DNA of 64,000 bases from Chitinophaga eiseniae (lineage in GTDB: Bacteria; Bacteroidota; Bacteroidia; Chitinophagales; Chitinophagaceae): assembly GCF_900167135.1 (NCBI RefSeq), contig NZ_FUWZ01000002.1, positions 1,204,651 to 1,268,650 on the forward strand, in the 5' to 3' direction. The notes beneath the pieces are model-generated. The model had not been told where the DNA came from, ran no database searches, and was given only the letters and a program-made list of their open reading frames with translations. Below, in pieces: positions 1 to 7,679 of this stretch (its first letter is position 1; each line of letters starts with the position of its first letter). A program made the translations under genes and the position numbers.

Positions 1-1
1 A

Positions 2-190
2 CTGGCGGCCAGCTTGCTGAAGCAGTTGGGCGCCGCCGCGCTGGTGGAACTTTCCGCACTTATTGGATTTGCTAATTTCGCCTCCAGGGTGAACGCAGCG
101 CACGGCATTAAGTCGCAGGGCTATGCTGACAACTGTGAGATCCCGTTGGCTAAACGTACCGGGACGGCCGGTGTACTGTCTAAATCATGA
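2..190 (+). CDS. Carboxymuconolactone decarboxylase family protein, C-terminal end (partial)
   Basis: The window opens inside this gene; only the last 62 codons are present, in frame 2, ending with TGA at 188-190. The visible protein contains ALVELSALIGFANFASRVN followed by GYADNCEIPLA, which resembles the C-terminus of AhpD-like carboxymuconolactone decarboxylase proteins (family knowledge). Its stop overlaps the ATG of the following sigma factor in an ATGA, so the two are probably translationally coupled. Genes of this family often sit beside SigJ/ECF41 sigma factors, which supports both calls. The active-site CxxC would lie upstream of the window. Confidence 0.7.
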   Translation: MAASLLKQLGAAALVELSALIGFANFASRVNAAHGIKSQGYADNCEIPLAKRTGTAGVLSKS

Positions 191-1044
191 CGCAAGACCC
201 ATTTATCTTACATCGGAGCCTGTTGTTCACGGTAGCTTACGAGATGTTAGGCTCCGCTACAGATGCGGAAGACGTGGTGCAGGAGGCCTGGTTACGGTGG
301 TCAAATGCAGATCAGCCGGAGGTACATGACCCGCGGGCTTACCTTGTCCGGATCGTTACGCGGCTGGCGCTTAACCATATGCGGACATTGTCGCGCCGCC
401 GGGAGGAGTATATCGGCGAATGGTTGCCGGAACCGCTGCTGACAGGCAACGAGATAGGCCGTGACCTCGAGCTCAGGCAAAGCGTCTCGATGGCGATGCT
501 GATCGTGCTGGAAACGCTGGGGCCTACAGAGCGGGCGGTGTTCATCCTTCATGATGTCTTCGGGATGCCCCATGGCGAGATCTCCCAGGTAATCGGCAAG
601 TCTGTTGCCGCGGTCCGGCAGATTGCGCGCAGGGCGCGGCAGCATGTGACGGCCCGGCAATCGCGGCAATCTGTGAGCGTATCAGAGCAGCAGGCCGTAG
701 TAGAGCGTTTCCTTGCCGCCCTGCAAACGGGGCAGCTGCAGCAGCTGATGGAAGTATTGGCGCCCGACGTGGTCCTGACCGCGGATGGCGGCGGGTTGGT
801 GCCGGCTGCCAAGGCGCCGGTACATGGCGCCGCGGTAGTAGCCAGTTTACTGGTTCGTTCGAACCGGCAGGTGACCGCCACCCCTGTATGGCTCAATGGC
901 GAACCGGCGGGGCGTATTGAGATCAACGGCACCACTGCAGCAGTAAGCTTTGAAATAAAAGACGGGCGGATTGTACGGATCTATGCTGTTGCGAATCCCA
1001 GGAAACTGACGCGGATAAACAAGCCGGTTGACCTTTCCCGGTGA
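187..1044 (+). CDS. ECF41-type RNA polymerase sigma factor (SigJ-like)
   Basis: A 285-residue sigma-70 family protein. Region 2 runs from about residue 7 to 75 (EMLGSATDAEDVVQEAWLRW is the typical ECF signature) and region 4 from about 105 to 155 (TERAVFILHDVFGMPHGEIS). From about 165 to 275 there is a SnoaL/NTF2-like domain, which is the hallmark of the ECF41/SigJ group. In that group the C-terminal domain modulates sigma activity instead of a classical anti-sigma factor (family knowledge). The gene overlaps the preceding carboxymuconolactone decarboxylase gene by ATGA, the usual partner of ECF41 factors. It ends 2 bp before the stop of the convergent glycosyltransferase gene. Confidence 0.9.
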   Translation: MTQDPFILHRSLLFTVAYEMLGSATDAEDVVQEAWLRWSNADQPEVHDPRAYLVRIVTRLALNHMRTLSRRREEYIGEWLPEPLLTGNEIGRDLELRQSVSMAMLIVLETLGPTERAVFILHDVFGMPHGEISQVIGKSVAAVRQIARRARQHVTARQSRQSVSVSEQQAVVERFLAALQTGQLQQLMEVLAPDVVLTADGGGLVPAAKAPVHGAAVVASLLVRSNRQVTATPVWLNGEPAGRIEINGTTAAVSFEIKDGRIVRIYAVANPRKLTRINKPVDLSR

Positions 1045-1046
1045 GC

Positions 1047-2114
1047 CTACGCCAGCAGCAGCATGTCTGTGGAGAAGTTACGGTATACTTTCCCGCGGCC
1101 ATAGCCTTCAGGGTTCACACAGGAAGGTTTTTTCCTGTTGCGGAAGAAGATCTTCCTGCCCAGGTAAATAGCCCGCTGGAGCAGGAATTTGTTGAGCAGG
1201 ACGGGGGACGTTACCCGGTGAAAGAGACGGTTATCCGCCGTCAGCAAAGTATCCTCGTCCTGCGGGGTGAGTTGCAGGTAGGTGCTCCCGTTCTCCTTAT
1301 ACAGCCGGATATCGTTTTCCCTGACCTGGTAGGTACCTGCGTACCTCCTTTTGGGGAGAATATCTTCCTGTGTGCTTTCATAATGAAGCAGGTCTCGGTC
1401 GATAAAAAATCTCTCGAAGGTATAGTCGTTTTGCAGGCAGATCACTTCCGATGTTTGTTCACAGTAGTGCCCCACCAGCAAATCCTTCATCCTGGCCGTG
1501 GTAAAGCCGGAGGCGACGCGCATCGTATCATCATGCCGGATGGCCTGCAAATAAGCAGGGTCGCGGATAACCACTTTTTTCCTTCCCAGGCCCGCCAGGC
1601 GGCTTTTAAAATCCTGGTCTTCATAGCCATAGTCCATTACCCGTTCATCGTAGCCATGCAGCCTGCGGAAATCTTCTTTTCTCAGGCAGACGCGTCCCTG
1701 TACATCCCACCATTTTTTCCCCGGACCGATACCAGCGGGGGAGAGGAAAGCCGATGTTTCCTCGTTAAAAACCCGGTTCACATAAGCCGCGAAGCCGGCG
1801 CCGGTGTAGTTGTCAGCGTCCACGCTGCAAAGGATATCACCGGAAGCCAGCCGGAAGGCCATGTTTTTGGCATGGCTCATATGAAAGTAAGTTGGTTCGG
1901 GGTTGTGATAATATACCAGCATTCCCGATTCGATATAAGCGCCTAACGTCTGTTGCACCCATTCGTGCAGGTCATCGGCAGACCCGTAATTGAGTAACAC
2001 AAATTCCAGCGGTTGGTATCCTGCATTATCCTGTATGTTTCGCAGCAGGGTTTCTTTCAGATGCATCGTACGGTTCATGCAAACCGTACAGCAGGATATT
2101 CTATGTTGCAACAT
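1047..2114 (-). CDS. Glycosyltransferase family 2 protein
   Basis: A predicted cytoplasmic nucleotide-sugar-dependent glycosyltransferase of about 355 residues. The N-terminal part has the GT-A fold pattern: ISCCTVCMNRTMHLKETL, then LEFVLLNYGSADDL, then the metal-binding DxD-like segment ILCSVDADNYTG near residue 105. A second conserved block, GYDERVMDYGYEDQDF, resembles the galactosyltransferase C-terminal motif that binds acceptor and UDP-sugar. I prefer ATG at 2114; an in-frame ATG at 2144 would add ten residues that do not look conserved. Acceptor and donor cannot be told from sequence. It stands alone, convergent with the ECF41 factor. Confidence 0.8.
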   Translation of the reverse strand: MLQHRISCCTVCMNRTMHLKETLLRNIQDNAGYQPLEFVLLNYGSADDLHEWVQQTLGAYIESGMLVYYHNPEPTYFHMSHAKNMAFRLASGDILCSVDADNYTGAGFAAYVNRVFNEETSAFLSPAGIGPGKKWWDVQGRVCLRKEDFRRLHGYDERVMDYGYEDQDFKSRLAGLGRKKVVIRDPAYLQAIRHDDTMRVASGFTTARMKDLLVGHYCEQTSEVICLQNDYTFERFFIDRDLLHYESTQEDILPKRRYAGTYQVRENDIRLYKENGSTYLQLTPQDEDTLLTADNRLFHRVTSPVLLNKFLLQRAIYLGRKIFFRNRKKPSCVNPEGYGRGKVYRNFSTDMLLLA

Positions 2115-2291
2115 ATTCTTTAATGGTGAGGCGTACGAGATCATAACATTCCCGCGGGCTGATTGTTTGACGGGGCTTGCAAAAATGTGAAGTTATCATT
2201 AACTTCCTGTAAGGTTCCACGACTTACCTCTTTGCACTTTAGCTTTACGCCCTTTAGATGATTTCTTTTCAACCATTTAATACAACATCCT

Positions 2292-3560
2292 ATGAAGCTT
2301 CACGCTTACCATCTTCCGCTGGCGCTGTCTCTCTGTCTGGCCGCCTGCAGTAAAAATCTGGCAGATCAGACGGCACCCGGCGATGCGCCGCAGCAACAGC
2401 AGACCATTAATGCCAACGCTCTTGCCGCCAGTACCATTACCTACACAGACGAGAGCAGCTTTGTCAGCAGCCTGTCGTCTTATGGCTTTAAAACGCCCGA
2501 CCAGTTGGGCCTTAACCGCGTAGCATCTACCAGCGGTTACAACACCGTATACGGCTTTAATATCCCCGCTGCCAACCAGGTGACCGGCTTTAAATGGAAC
2601 AGTGGAGACGAGCAGACACAGGAATGGCGCCCACAGGGTATTACCGGGTTTTCCTGGGGTGGGAAAAAATTCCTGCTGGTGACATGGTACGGCATAGATC
2701 CCGGTACCATTGCGGGCATTAACAATCAGCATAAGGGCGTGCGTATCTCACTGGTGGACATCACCAATATGGCCAGTATCACCTACCGGCATATACTGCT
2801 GGTACAAAATGCGGCTAATATGTCTAATTCCGCTTTGTACAAGGCTTCCAACCCTTATACGCAGCTGGGTGTATTCTGTCCGGTGACCATCCATGCCGGC
2901 GGCGTGGCGTATTACGCCGGGAAGATATATGTAGCCGACACCAATCTCGGTATCCGTGTTTTTGACCTTAACAGCTTCGTGTCTGCCGCTGGCGACGCCA
3001 CAGAAACACGCATCGGCCAGGAAACCAATGGCGATCTCAAAGCGTTTAACTACGCCTATATCCTGCCGCAGACGGGCTATTACAAGATCACCAATGCCAA
3101 GCCTTTTTCCTGTATAGCACTGGGAGAAGGCGCTACAGCCGCTGATAAATACCTCTGGACGTCGCAATACATCACCTCTTCCTCCACCGCCACACCGCAG
3201 GTTTTCGGTTTCCCGGTCAATACCGCCGGACAGATAAGCACCACCACACAGCCAACCGTAGTTGTGCCAGTGGACAACGACAGCGGCCATGTGTACGGCA
3301 TACAGGGCGTTTTCCGGGCAGGCAGCAAAACGTTTATGACCATCACCGGCACCAGCTCGTACCTGGGTTCTACCGCCCGCCTGGTGCGTTATAACGATGG
3401 CACTGCCGCGGGTACACGGTACCGTTGGCCGCATGGAGCTGAAGACCTTTTCCGGGATACCGCCACCGGCTACCTCTGGAACCTGACAGAATACGAAACC
3501 GCGAAATACGGGCAGGACAACAGGGTGGTATTTGCGGTGAGATTATCTGATTATGATTGA
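2292..3560 (+). CDS. Secreted lipoprotein of unknown function
   Basis: A 422-residue protein with a lipoprotein signal peptide: positively charged start, hydrophobic stretch LPLALSLCL, and lipobox LAAC with the modified Cys near residue 19. The mature part is rich in Gly, Thr and aromatic residues and has alternating strand-like segments (for example GGVAYYAGKIYVADTNLGI and VFGFPVNTAGQI), which suggests a beta-propeller-like surface protein. This fold is an inference. No catalytic motif is recognised. It is monocistronic and followed by a strong bidirectional hairpin at 3574-3612. Confidence 0.75.
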   Translation: MKLHAYHLPLALSLCLAACSKNLADQTAPGDAPQQQQTINANALAASTITYTDESSFVSSLSSYGFKTPDQLGLNRVASTSGYNTVYGFNIPAANQVTGFKWNSGDEQTQEWRPQGITGFSWGGKKFLLVTWYGIDPGTIAGINNQHKGVRISLVDITNMASITYRHILLVQNAANMSNSALYKASNPYTQLGVFCPVTIHAGGVAYYAGKIYVADTNLGIRVFDLNSFVSAAGDATETRIGQETNGDLKAFNYAYILPQTGYYKITNAKPFSCIALGEGATAADKYLWTSQYITSSSTATPQVFGFPVNTAGQISTTTQPTVVVPVDNDSGHVYGIQGVFRAGSKTFMTITGTSSYLGSTARLVRYNDGTAAGTRYRWPHGAEDLFRDTATGYLWNLTEYETAKYGQDNRVVFAVRLSDYD

Positions 3561-3573
3561 TCGTTGCTAAATA

Positions 3574-3612
3574 GAAAAGAAGCATACTTGCCTTGATAGT
3601 ATGCTTCTTTTC
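3574..3612. terminator. Bidirectional terminator hairpin
   Basis: A 15-bp perfect stem (GAAAAGAAGCATACT paired with AGTATGCTTCTTTTC) with a 9-nt loop lies between two convergent genes. The A-rich left arm and T-rich right arm can serve as a terminator on either strand. Confidence 0.8.
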
Positions 3613-3627
3613 CTTTGGCAGCATATT

Positions 3628-4032
3628 TTAGTCACTGATTTTTTTATAGGATACGATCGCGCCGCTGCCATTATTCGACAAACTGCCATACATGATCGTA
3701 AGCGAATCACCTGTCAACTGATAGAAAGTCGTTGCATTAGCGTCTGTCTGATTATCAAAAATGATCCTGTCGTCAAGTGCTCCGTTGGCGTTAAAGCCTT
3801 TGGTTAAGCGGAAAGTACCACTGCGGGTCACACGGTCCTGAGAACGCTGTTCGTAGCTATTGCCTGTAAAACGGAACAGTTCACCGTTTCCCGACGTACT
3901 GACCAGGAGCACGTCGCTTTGATGCCTTCTGAGTTCCCAGGTACCTTCCAATACTTCCGGCGGCGTATTCTTGTCTTTCTTACAGCTTACACCGCCGGCA
4001 AACAGCAGTGACAGAAGTAATATTTTTTTCAT
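3628..4032 (-). CDS. Small lipoprotein, lipocalin-like
   Basis: A 134-residue predicted lipoprotein. Its signal peptide MKKILLLSLLFAGGVSC has the lipobox Cys at residue 17, followed by KKDKN, a charged linker common in Bacteroidota lipoproteins. The mature part has LEGTWELRRHQ, then strand-rich segments ending in SLTIMYG, a pattern seen in lipocalin-like domains of Bacteroidota. Ligand unknown. It is alone and convergent with the gene at 2292-3560. Confidence 0.7.
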   Translation of the reverse strand: MKKILLLSLLFAGGVSCKKDKNTPPEVLEGTWELRRHQSDVLLVSTSGNGELFRFTGNSYEQRSQDRVTRSGTFRLTKGFNANGALDDRIIFDNQTDANATTFYQLTGDSLTIMYGSLSNNGSGAIVSYKKISD

Positions 4033-4273
4033 AAAGCGGGATGTTTTGATAGACGCCTATATAGCGATTCAGCAGGCCTAATAGTTACAGCTCCCCGGAA
4101 ACCGGCATTCGTACTCCCGGCAACGTAGTATTTTGATAACCGTCCTTTGTTTTCTCTAACATAGTTGGTAAATTAGACTACCTGTAGCGCCAACAACCCA
4201 ACAAACTCAAATAACCTGATTTCACGTGTTAACCATTCTACTCCTTTTTTAATCACTCAAAAATCCAAACAAC

Positions 4274-4456
4274 ATGAAAAAGAAAAAACCCGTACTGAAC
4301 CCGAAGCTGTTCCTCAACAAGCTTACCATTACTGAATTAACCATAGAAGAACAAACCAAACTGGCTGGTGGTGTTACTGCATTGCCCCGTTGTGGCACAA
4401 CAGAAACCCGCCGCCCTACCGATTGTACCGCTGCTCCGGGCCACACCTGCTGCTAA
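4274..4456 (+). CDS. Class I lanthipeptide-like RiPP precursor
   Basis: A 60-residue peptide with a leader and core layout. The leader has lysines, then NPKLFLNKLTITELTIEEQT, which resembles the LxLNKxTIxxLT pattern of Bacteroidota class I lanthipeptide leaders, and ends in a double-glycine-like KLAGG near residue 35. The core of about 27 residues has four Cys and eight Thr, including a terminal CC, suitable for lanthionine formation. Chitinophaga makes lanthipeptides of this broad type (pinensins; established knowledge). No lanthipeptide dehydratase, cyclase or ABC transporter is near, so any maturation enzymes must be elsewhere. The call rests on the leader pattern. Confidence 0.6.
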   Translation: MKKKKPVLNPKLFLNKLTITELTIEEQTKLAGGVTALPRCGTTETRRPTDCTAAPGHTCC

Positions 4457-4598
4457 AAACCGGTAATTAGTAATTGTTGAAAAAATCCCGGTTCCGGGAG
4501 ATGGTTAGTTTTGTCTGAACTGACTCCTCTTTCCGGCCGGGATACCCGTGCCTTCTTTTTTGTGTATCTTTACGAACACTCAGAGAAACGGAACAACC

Positions 4599-5393
4599 AT
4601 GGACTTCAGGCTGCTACATCCTATTCCGCCGCTGAAAAAATATATCCGTTATTTCTGGATGCTTGAACAACGGTCTGCCGACGCTGAAGAGCGAAGCTTC
4701 AAAATTATGGCCGATGGCATCCCGGGAATGATTTTCCAGCAGTATCCGGAAGCGTCCCGCGACCACTACCAGCAACAACTGCCGGGCCTGTTCCTCTACG
4801 GCACCAAAACAAGATACGCTAATATGCAGGTAAAAGGAACGTTTCTGGACGTAGGCGTGAGCTTCCATCCGGGCGTCCTGACAAGCTTTCTCCCGCTGAC
4901 GGTCTGTGACCTGACCAATCAGTATATCGATATGGATGACCTCATCCGTACTACCCTCAGCGAACAACTTTCGCACGCCGCCAACTTTGAGCAAAAGGTG
5001 CATCTACTCGAGTGTTTCTTCTTGCAGCAACTGAAGTGTAATAATACCCCTGATAGGAAGACGGAATGGGCCATTCATTTGCTTCAGCAGGGACGGACAC
5101 TCCCACAGGTCCGGTCAGTCCTGAATATCTCAGAACGCACGCTGGAACGGTATTTCAAACATCATATCGGTGTAACGCCTAAGATGTACGCCCGCATCTA
5201 TCGCTTTCAGTCGGCGCTGGACCTGATAAGGCAATCCAATTTCGGCTCCCTGACGGCCGTCGCCCATCTGCAGCAATACTTCGACCAGGCCCATTTCATC
5301 AAAACGTTTCAGCAATTTGCCGGTGCCTCGCCGAAACATTTCCTCCGCAAGGCAAAAGAACAACTCCCTAACTTCCCCGAATGGCTAAAATAA
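4599..5393 (+). CDS. AraC family transcriptional regulator
   Basis: About 264 residues. An N-terminal ligand-binding-type region (PPLKKYIRYFWMLEQ) of the kind found in many Bacteroidota AraC proteins is followed by a C-terminal double helix-turn-helix from about 165 to 255, with SERTLERYFKHHIGVTPKMY and the second half containing YFDQAHFIKTFQQFAGASPK. I chose ATG at 4599; the frame is open to 4548 but the extension does not fit the family. It precedes a VOC protein gene and a methyltransferase gene on the same strand and may regulate them (inference). Confidence 0.85.
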   Translation: MDFRLLHPIPPLKKYIRYFWMLEQRSADAEERSFKIMADGIPGMIFQQYPEASRDHYQQQLPGLFLYGTKTRYANMQVKGTFLDVGVSFHPGVLTSFLPLTVCDLTNQYIDMDDLIRTTLSEQLSHAANFEQKVHLLECFFLQQLKCNNTPDRKTEWAIHLLQQGRTLPQVRSVLNISERTLERYFKHHIGVTPKMYARIYRFQSALDLIRQSNFGSLTAVAHLQQYFDQAHFIKTFQQFAGASPKHFLRKAKEQLPNFPEWLK

Positions 5394-5463
5394 CGGCTGT
5401 CGGTTTTTTACAATTCCGGCATTGCACACCGGGCTAATTTTACATTCATCTAAAATATACAAG

Positions 5464-5847
5464 ATGAGAAATGTAGTCAATTGGTTCGAAATCTATACCA
5501 CCGACTTCAACAGGGCTAAAAAATTCTACAGTGATGTTTTCCTGATGGATTTAACGGTAACGCCTATACAAAGCGAACGGCACACCTATATGGACTACGC
5601 CCTCTTCCCGGGCAAAGAAGATGGCAGCGGCAGCATGGGTGCTTTGGTGAAGCTGGATAAAGTGAATCCCGGTCCGGGTGGCACACTCATCTACTTCGAC
5701 ACCCGGGAGATCAGCAGTGAGTTAAGCCGCGTAACCGCCGCCGGCGGTAAAATCCAGCAGCCAAAAGTCAACATCGGCGAAGCTGGTTTTATTGCCCTCA
5801 CAGAAGATACAGAAGGAAATATTATTGGTTTACGTTCAAAAGAATAA
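5464..5847 (+). CDS. VOC family (glyoxalase-like) protein
   Basis: A 127-residue single-module vicinal-oxygen-chelate protein. The opening NWFEIYTTDFNRAKKFYSDV is the classical first beta-alpha-beta segment, and GAGGKI/QPKVNIGEAGFIALTEDTEGN is the second half with the typical D-x-EGN end. Many members bind small ligands or metals; the substrate cannot be inferred. Start at the ATG at 5464, just downstream of an A-rich stretch. It sits 6 bp before the methyltransferase gene and is probably cotranscribed with it. Confidence 0.85.
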   Translation: MRNVVNWFEIYTTDFNRAKKFYSDVFLMDLTVTPIQSERHTYMDYALFPGKEDGSGSMGALVKLDKVNPGPGGTLIYFDTREISSELSRVTAAGGKIQQPKVNIGEAGFIALTEDTEGNIIGLRSKE

Positions 5848-5853
5848 CGCCCG

Positions 5854-6702
5854 ATGCAGCCACCGAATTCCACCGCCGTACGCACCGCCCTCTGGCGAGC
5901 GCTCCACGTTCAGCTGGATGCGCCGCCGCATATCCTTGAAGATACCACCGGCCTCCAACTCATTGCACCTGAAAAAGGGTGGCAGCAACGGCCGGATATG
6001 GACCCCGTCTTCTCACGGAGAGTGCGGGCCGCTATGGCAGCCAGGGCCCGTTTTGTCGAAGATTTAATCATTCAGGAAATATCCGGCGGTATCGCTCAGT
6101 ATGTGATCCTCGGCGCAGGTCTGGACACCTTCGCACAACGTAACCCGGCGGTAGCGTCCCACCTGCATATCTACGAAATCGACGAGCCTGGCGCACTGGA
6201 ATGGAAACGCCAACGGCTCATCGAAACAGGCTACGGCGTTCCTTCAGGATTACACTTTGTAGGTGTCGACTTCGAAAAGGGGCAATCATGGTGGGACAGC
6301 CTGCTACAAGCCGGTTTTAACCCTCAGCAACCAGCTGTTATCGCCTGCACCGGTGTAACGCTCTACCTCAGCAGAGAGGCTATCAGTCAGCTGTTGCGCT
6401 ATATTGCCGGTATGGCCCCCGGTAGCAAAGCCGCCATCACCTTCCTCCTGCCACAGGAAATGCTGGAAGAAGAAGACCTGGTGCTGCAGCAGGCATCCGT
6501 CAAAGGTGCGAAAGCCTCCGGGAATCCGTTCGTGAGCTTCTTTACACCGGAACAAGTGCGGGAACTAGCCGCGGAAAGCGGGCTTAAAGACGTGGCTATT
6601 GTGTCGCCGGCGGAGCTGAAAGCGTGTTACTTTTCCGGCAGAACAGATGGACTGGCGCCGGCGAGCGGAGAGATGTTTTTGACAGCGGCAATAGGGAAGT
6701 AG
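5854..6702 (+). CDS. Class I SAM-dependent methyltransferase, leucine-carboxyl-methyltransferase type
   Basis: A 282-residue protein. The SAM-binding motif I is QYVILGAGLDTFAQR near residue 85, followed by the acidic end of strand 2 in YEIDEPGALEWKRQRL, and CTGVTLYLSREAI further on. These are the markers of the TIGR00027/LCM family of SAM-dependent O-methyltransferases (family knowledge). The substrate is unknown; members in actinobacteria and Bacteroidota act on small metabolites. It follows the VOC gene closely. Confidence 0.85.
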   Translation: MQPPNSTAVRTALWRALHVQLDAPPHILEDTTGLQLIAPEKGWQQRPDMDPVFSRRVRAAMAARARFVEDLIIQEISGGIAQYVILGAGLDTFAQRNPAVASHLHIYEIDEPGALEWKRQRLIETGYGVPSGLHFVGVDFEKGQSWWDSLLQAGFNPQQPAVIACTGVTLYLSREAISQLLRYIAGMAPGSKAAITFLLPQEMLEEEDLVLQQASVKGAKASGNPFVSFFTPEQVRELAAESGLKDVAIVSPAELKACYFSGRTDGLAPASGEMFLTAAIGK

Positions 6703-6739
6703 GTGATTATTATCGGAAACGCTTACATTAGCGGCGTAT

Positions 6740-7315
6740 ATGAAATCGACATTAGACTATATAAACCAGTTGGAACAACACTACCAGCAGTACTACGGCA
6801 TTGAAGGCGTGAAACATACGCTCAACAAAGGGCCCCGGGAAAAATTGCATCCTGATTTCTATATACTCGAATTTCCACCCAACAGGCGCCATGGTGCTTT
6901 TGTGTATTGCACCGTTGGCATGTCTGCCGACAGGACAGACGACAACTTGATCGAGCTGTTTGTATTCTCTCCTAAGTCCGATCCCAAATTGGTGGAGTTA
7001 CTCACCTACTGCGCGTCTTATCACAGAACAAGCCGGCCGCTGAATATCCATCACACTGTTAATATCGGCCAACCCTGGCTGGATAACTCCGGCTGTGATC
7101 ATGCTTTTATATCATTGCCTTATCTCGAGGAAGAGGGTTTTGAAATTCTCTCCTTCGAGGATCGTGAAACCCATTGCTACTGGCTGATCCCTATCACAAA
7201 AGAAGAACGGGATTATAAAGTTGAAAATGGCTGTGAGGCATTGGAGGAATTGTTTGAGGAAAAGGAGTTGGATTATATAAACCCGGAGCGGAAGTGTCTG
7301 GTTATGGGAAAGTGA
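6740..7315 (+). CDS. Suppressor-of-fused (SUFU)-like domain protein
   Basis: A 191-residue cytoplasmic protein with the pattern of bacterial SUFU-domain proteins: an N-terminal helix, HPDFYILEFPPN, a central YCTVGMSAD, VELLTYCASYHR, and the conserved C-terminal IPITKEERDYKVENG. Such proteins occur in contact-dependent toxin and polymorphic-toxin immunity settings, and as stand-alone genes (family knowledge). No toxin is seen nearby. It is the last chromosomal gene before the left end of the mobile element. Confidence 0.7.
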   Translation: MKSTLDYINQLEQHYQQYYGIEGVKHTLNKGPREKLHPDFYILEFPPNRRHGAFVYCTVGMSADRTDDNLIELFVFSPKSDPKLVELLTYCASYHRTSRPLNIHHTVNIGQPWLDNSGCDHAFISLPYLEEEGFEILSFEDRETHCYWLIPITKEERDYKVENGCEALEELFEEKELDYINPERKCLVMGK

Positions 7316-7461
7316 TATTAAACTGTTATCCCCCCCCTCACTCCAGCATTGACCAAATGTCAACATCAAACGCTTCTTTTATCGCCCTTAAATAATGTAT
7401 CTCGCAAGAATCATCATTTAGAAGAATACTAAAGAATATACGCGCCTCCTGGCCATATGCA

Positions 7462-7486
7462 GAACCAGCGACCCTCTGATTAACAG
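7462..7486. repeat. attL core direct repeat
   Basis: This 25-bp sequence is identical to 28835-28859, inside the tRNA-Asn gene, where it covers the segment from the anticodon loop through the 5' side of the T arm. To its left the sequence no longer matches a tRNA end well (only CTGG...CCAG and an AGGAGG-like segment on the minus strand), so this side carries at best a degraded tRNA remnant. Confidence 0.8.
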
Positions 7487-7613
7487 CCCTTGAAAAGGCC
7501 TAATTGGGGCTAACCAGGGTGAACTTGATTTAACTTAACTGTTTAATTATCAATCGTTTAATATTTTTTGACTAATTTGATAAAAGCCGTCCGAAGGCCC
7601 TTTAACGGGACTT

Positions 7614-7634
7614 TGCTGGCAAATTGTTGGCAAA
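7614..7634 (+). repeat. Left copy of 21-bp subterminal repeat (candidate integrase arm site)
   Basis: A 21-bp stretch containing GGCAAATTGTTGGCAAA occurs in identical form and orientation at 28750-28770. Each copy holds two TGGCAAA-like units. The copies lie just inside the two ends of the element, which fits arm-type binding sites for the integrase or excisionase (inference). Confidence 0.6.
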
Positions 7635-7679
7635 TTTTGGAGGTCGAAGAGCCATTGTGAACCTGAAAATTTAGTCAAG

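Noticed and set aside
123..329. Small plus-strand frame at the start of the window
   Set aside because: It overlaps both the decarboxylase end and the sigma factor, which have clear family motifs.
7441..7486. Second tRNA gene at the left end of the element
   Set aside because: Only 25 bp match the tRNA; acceptor, D and T arms are absent or broken.
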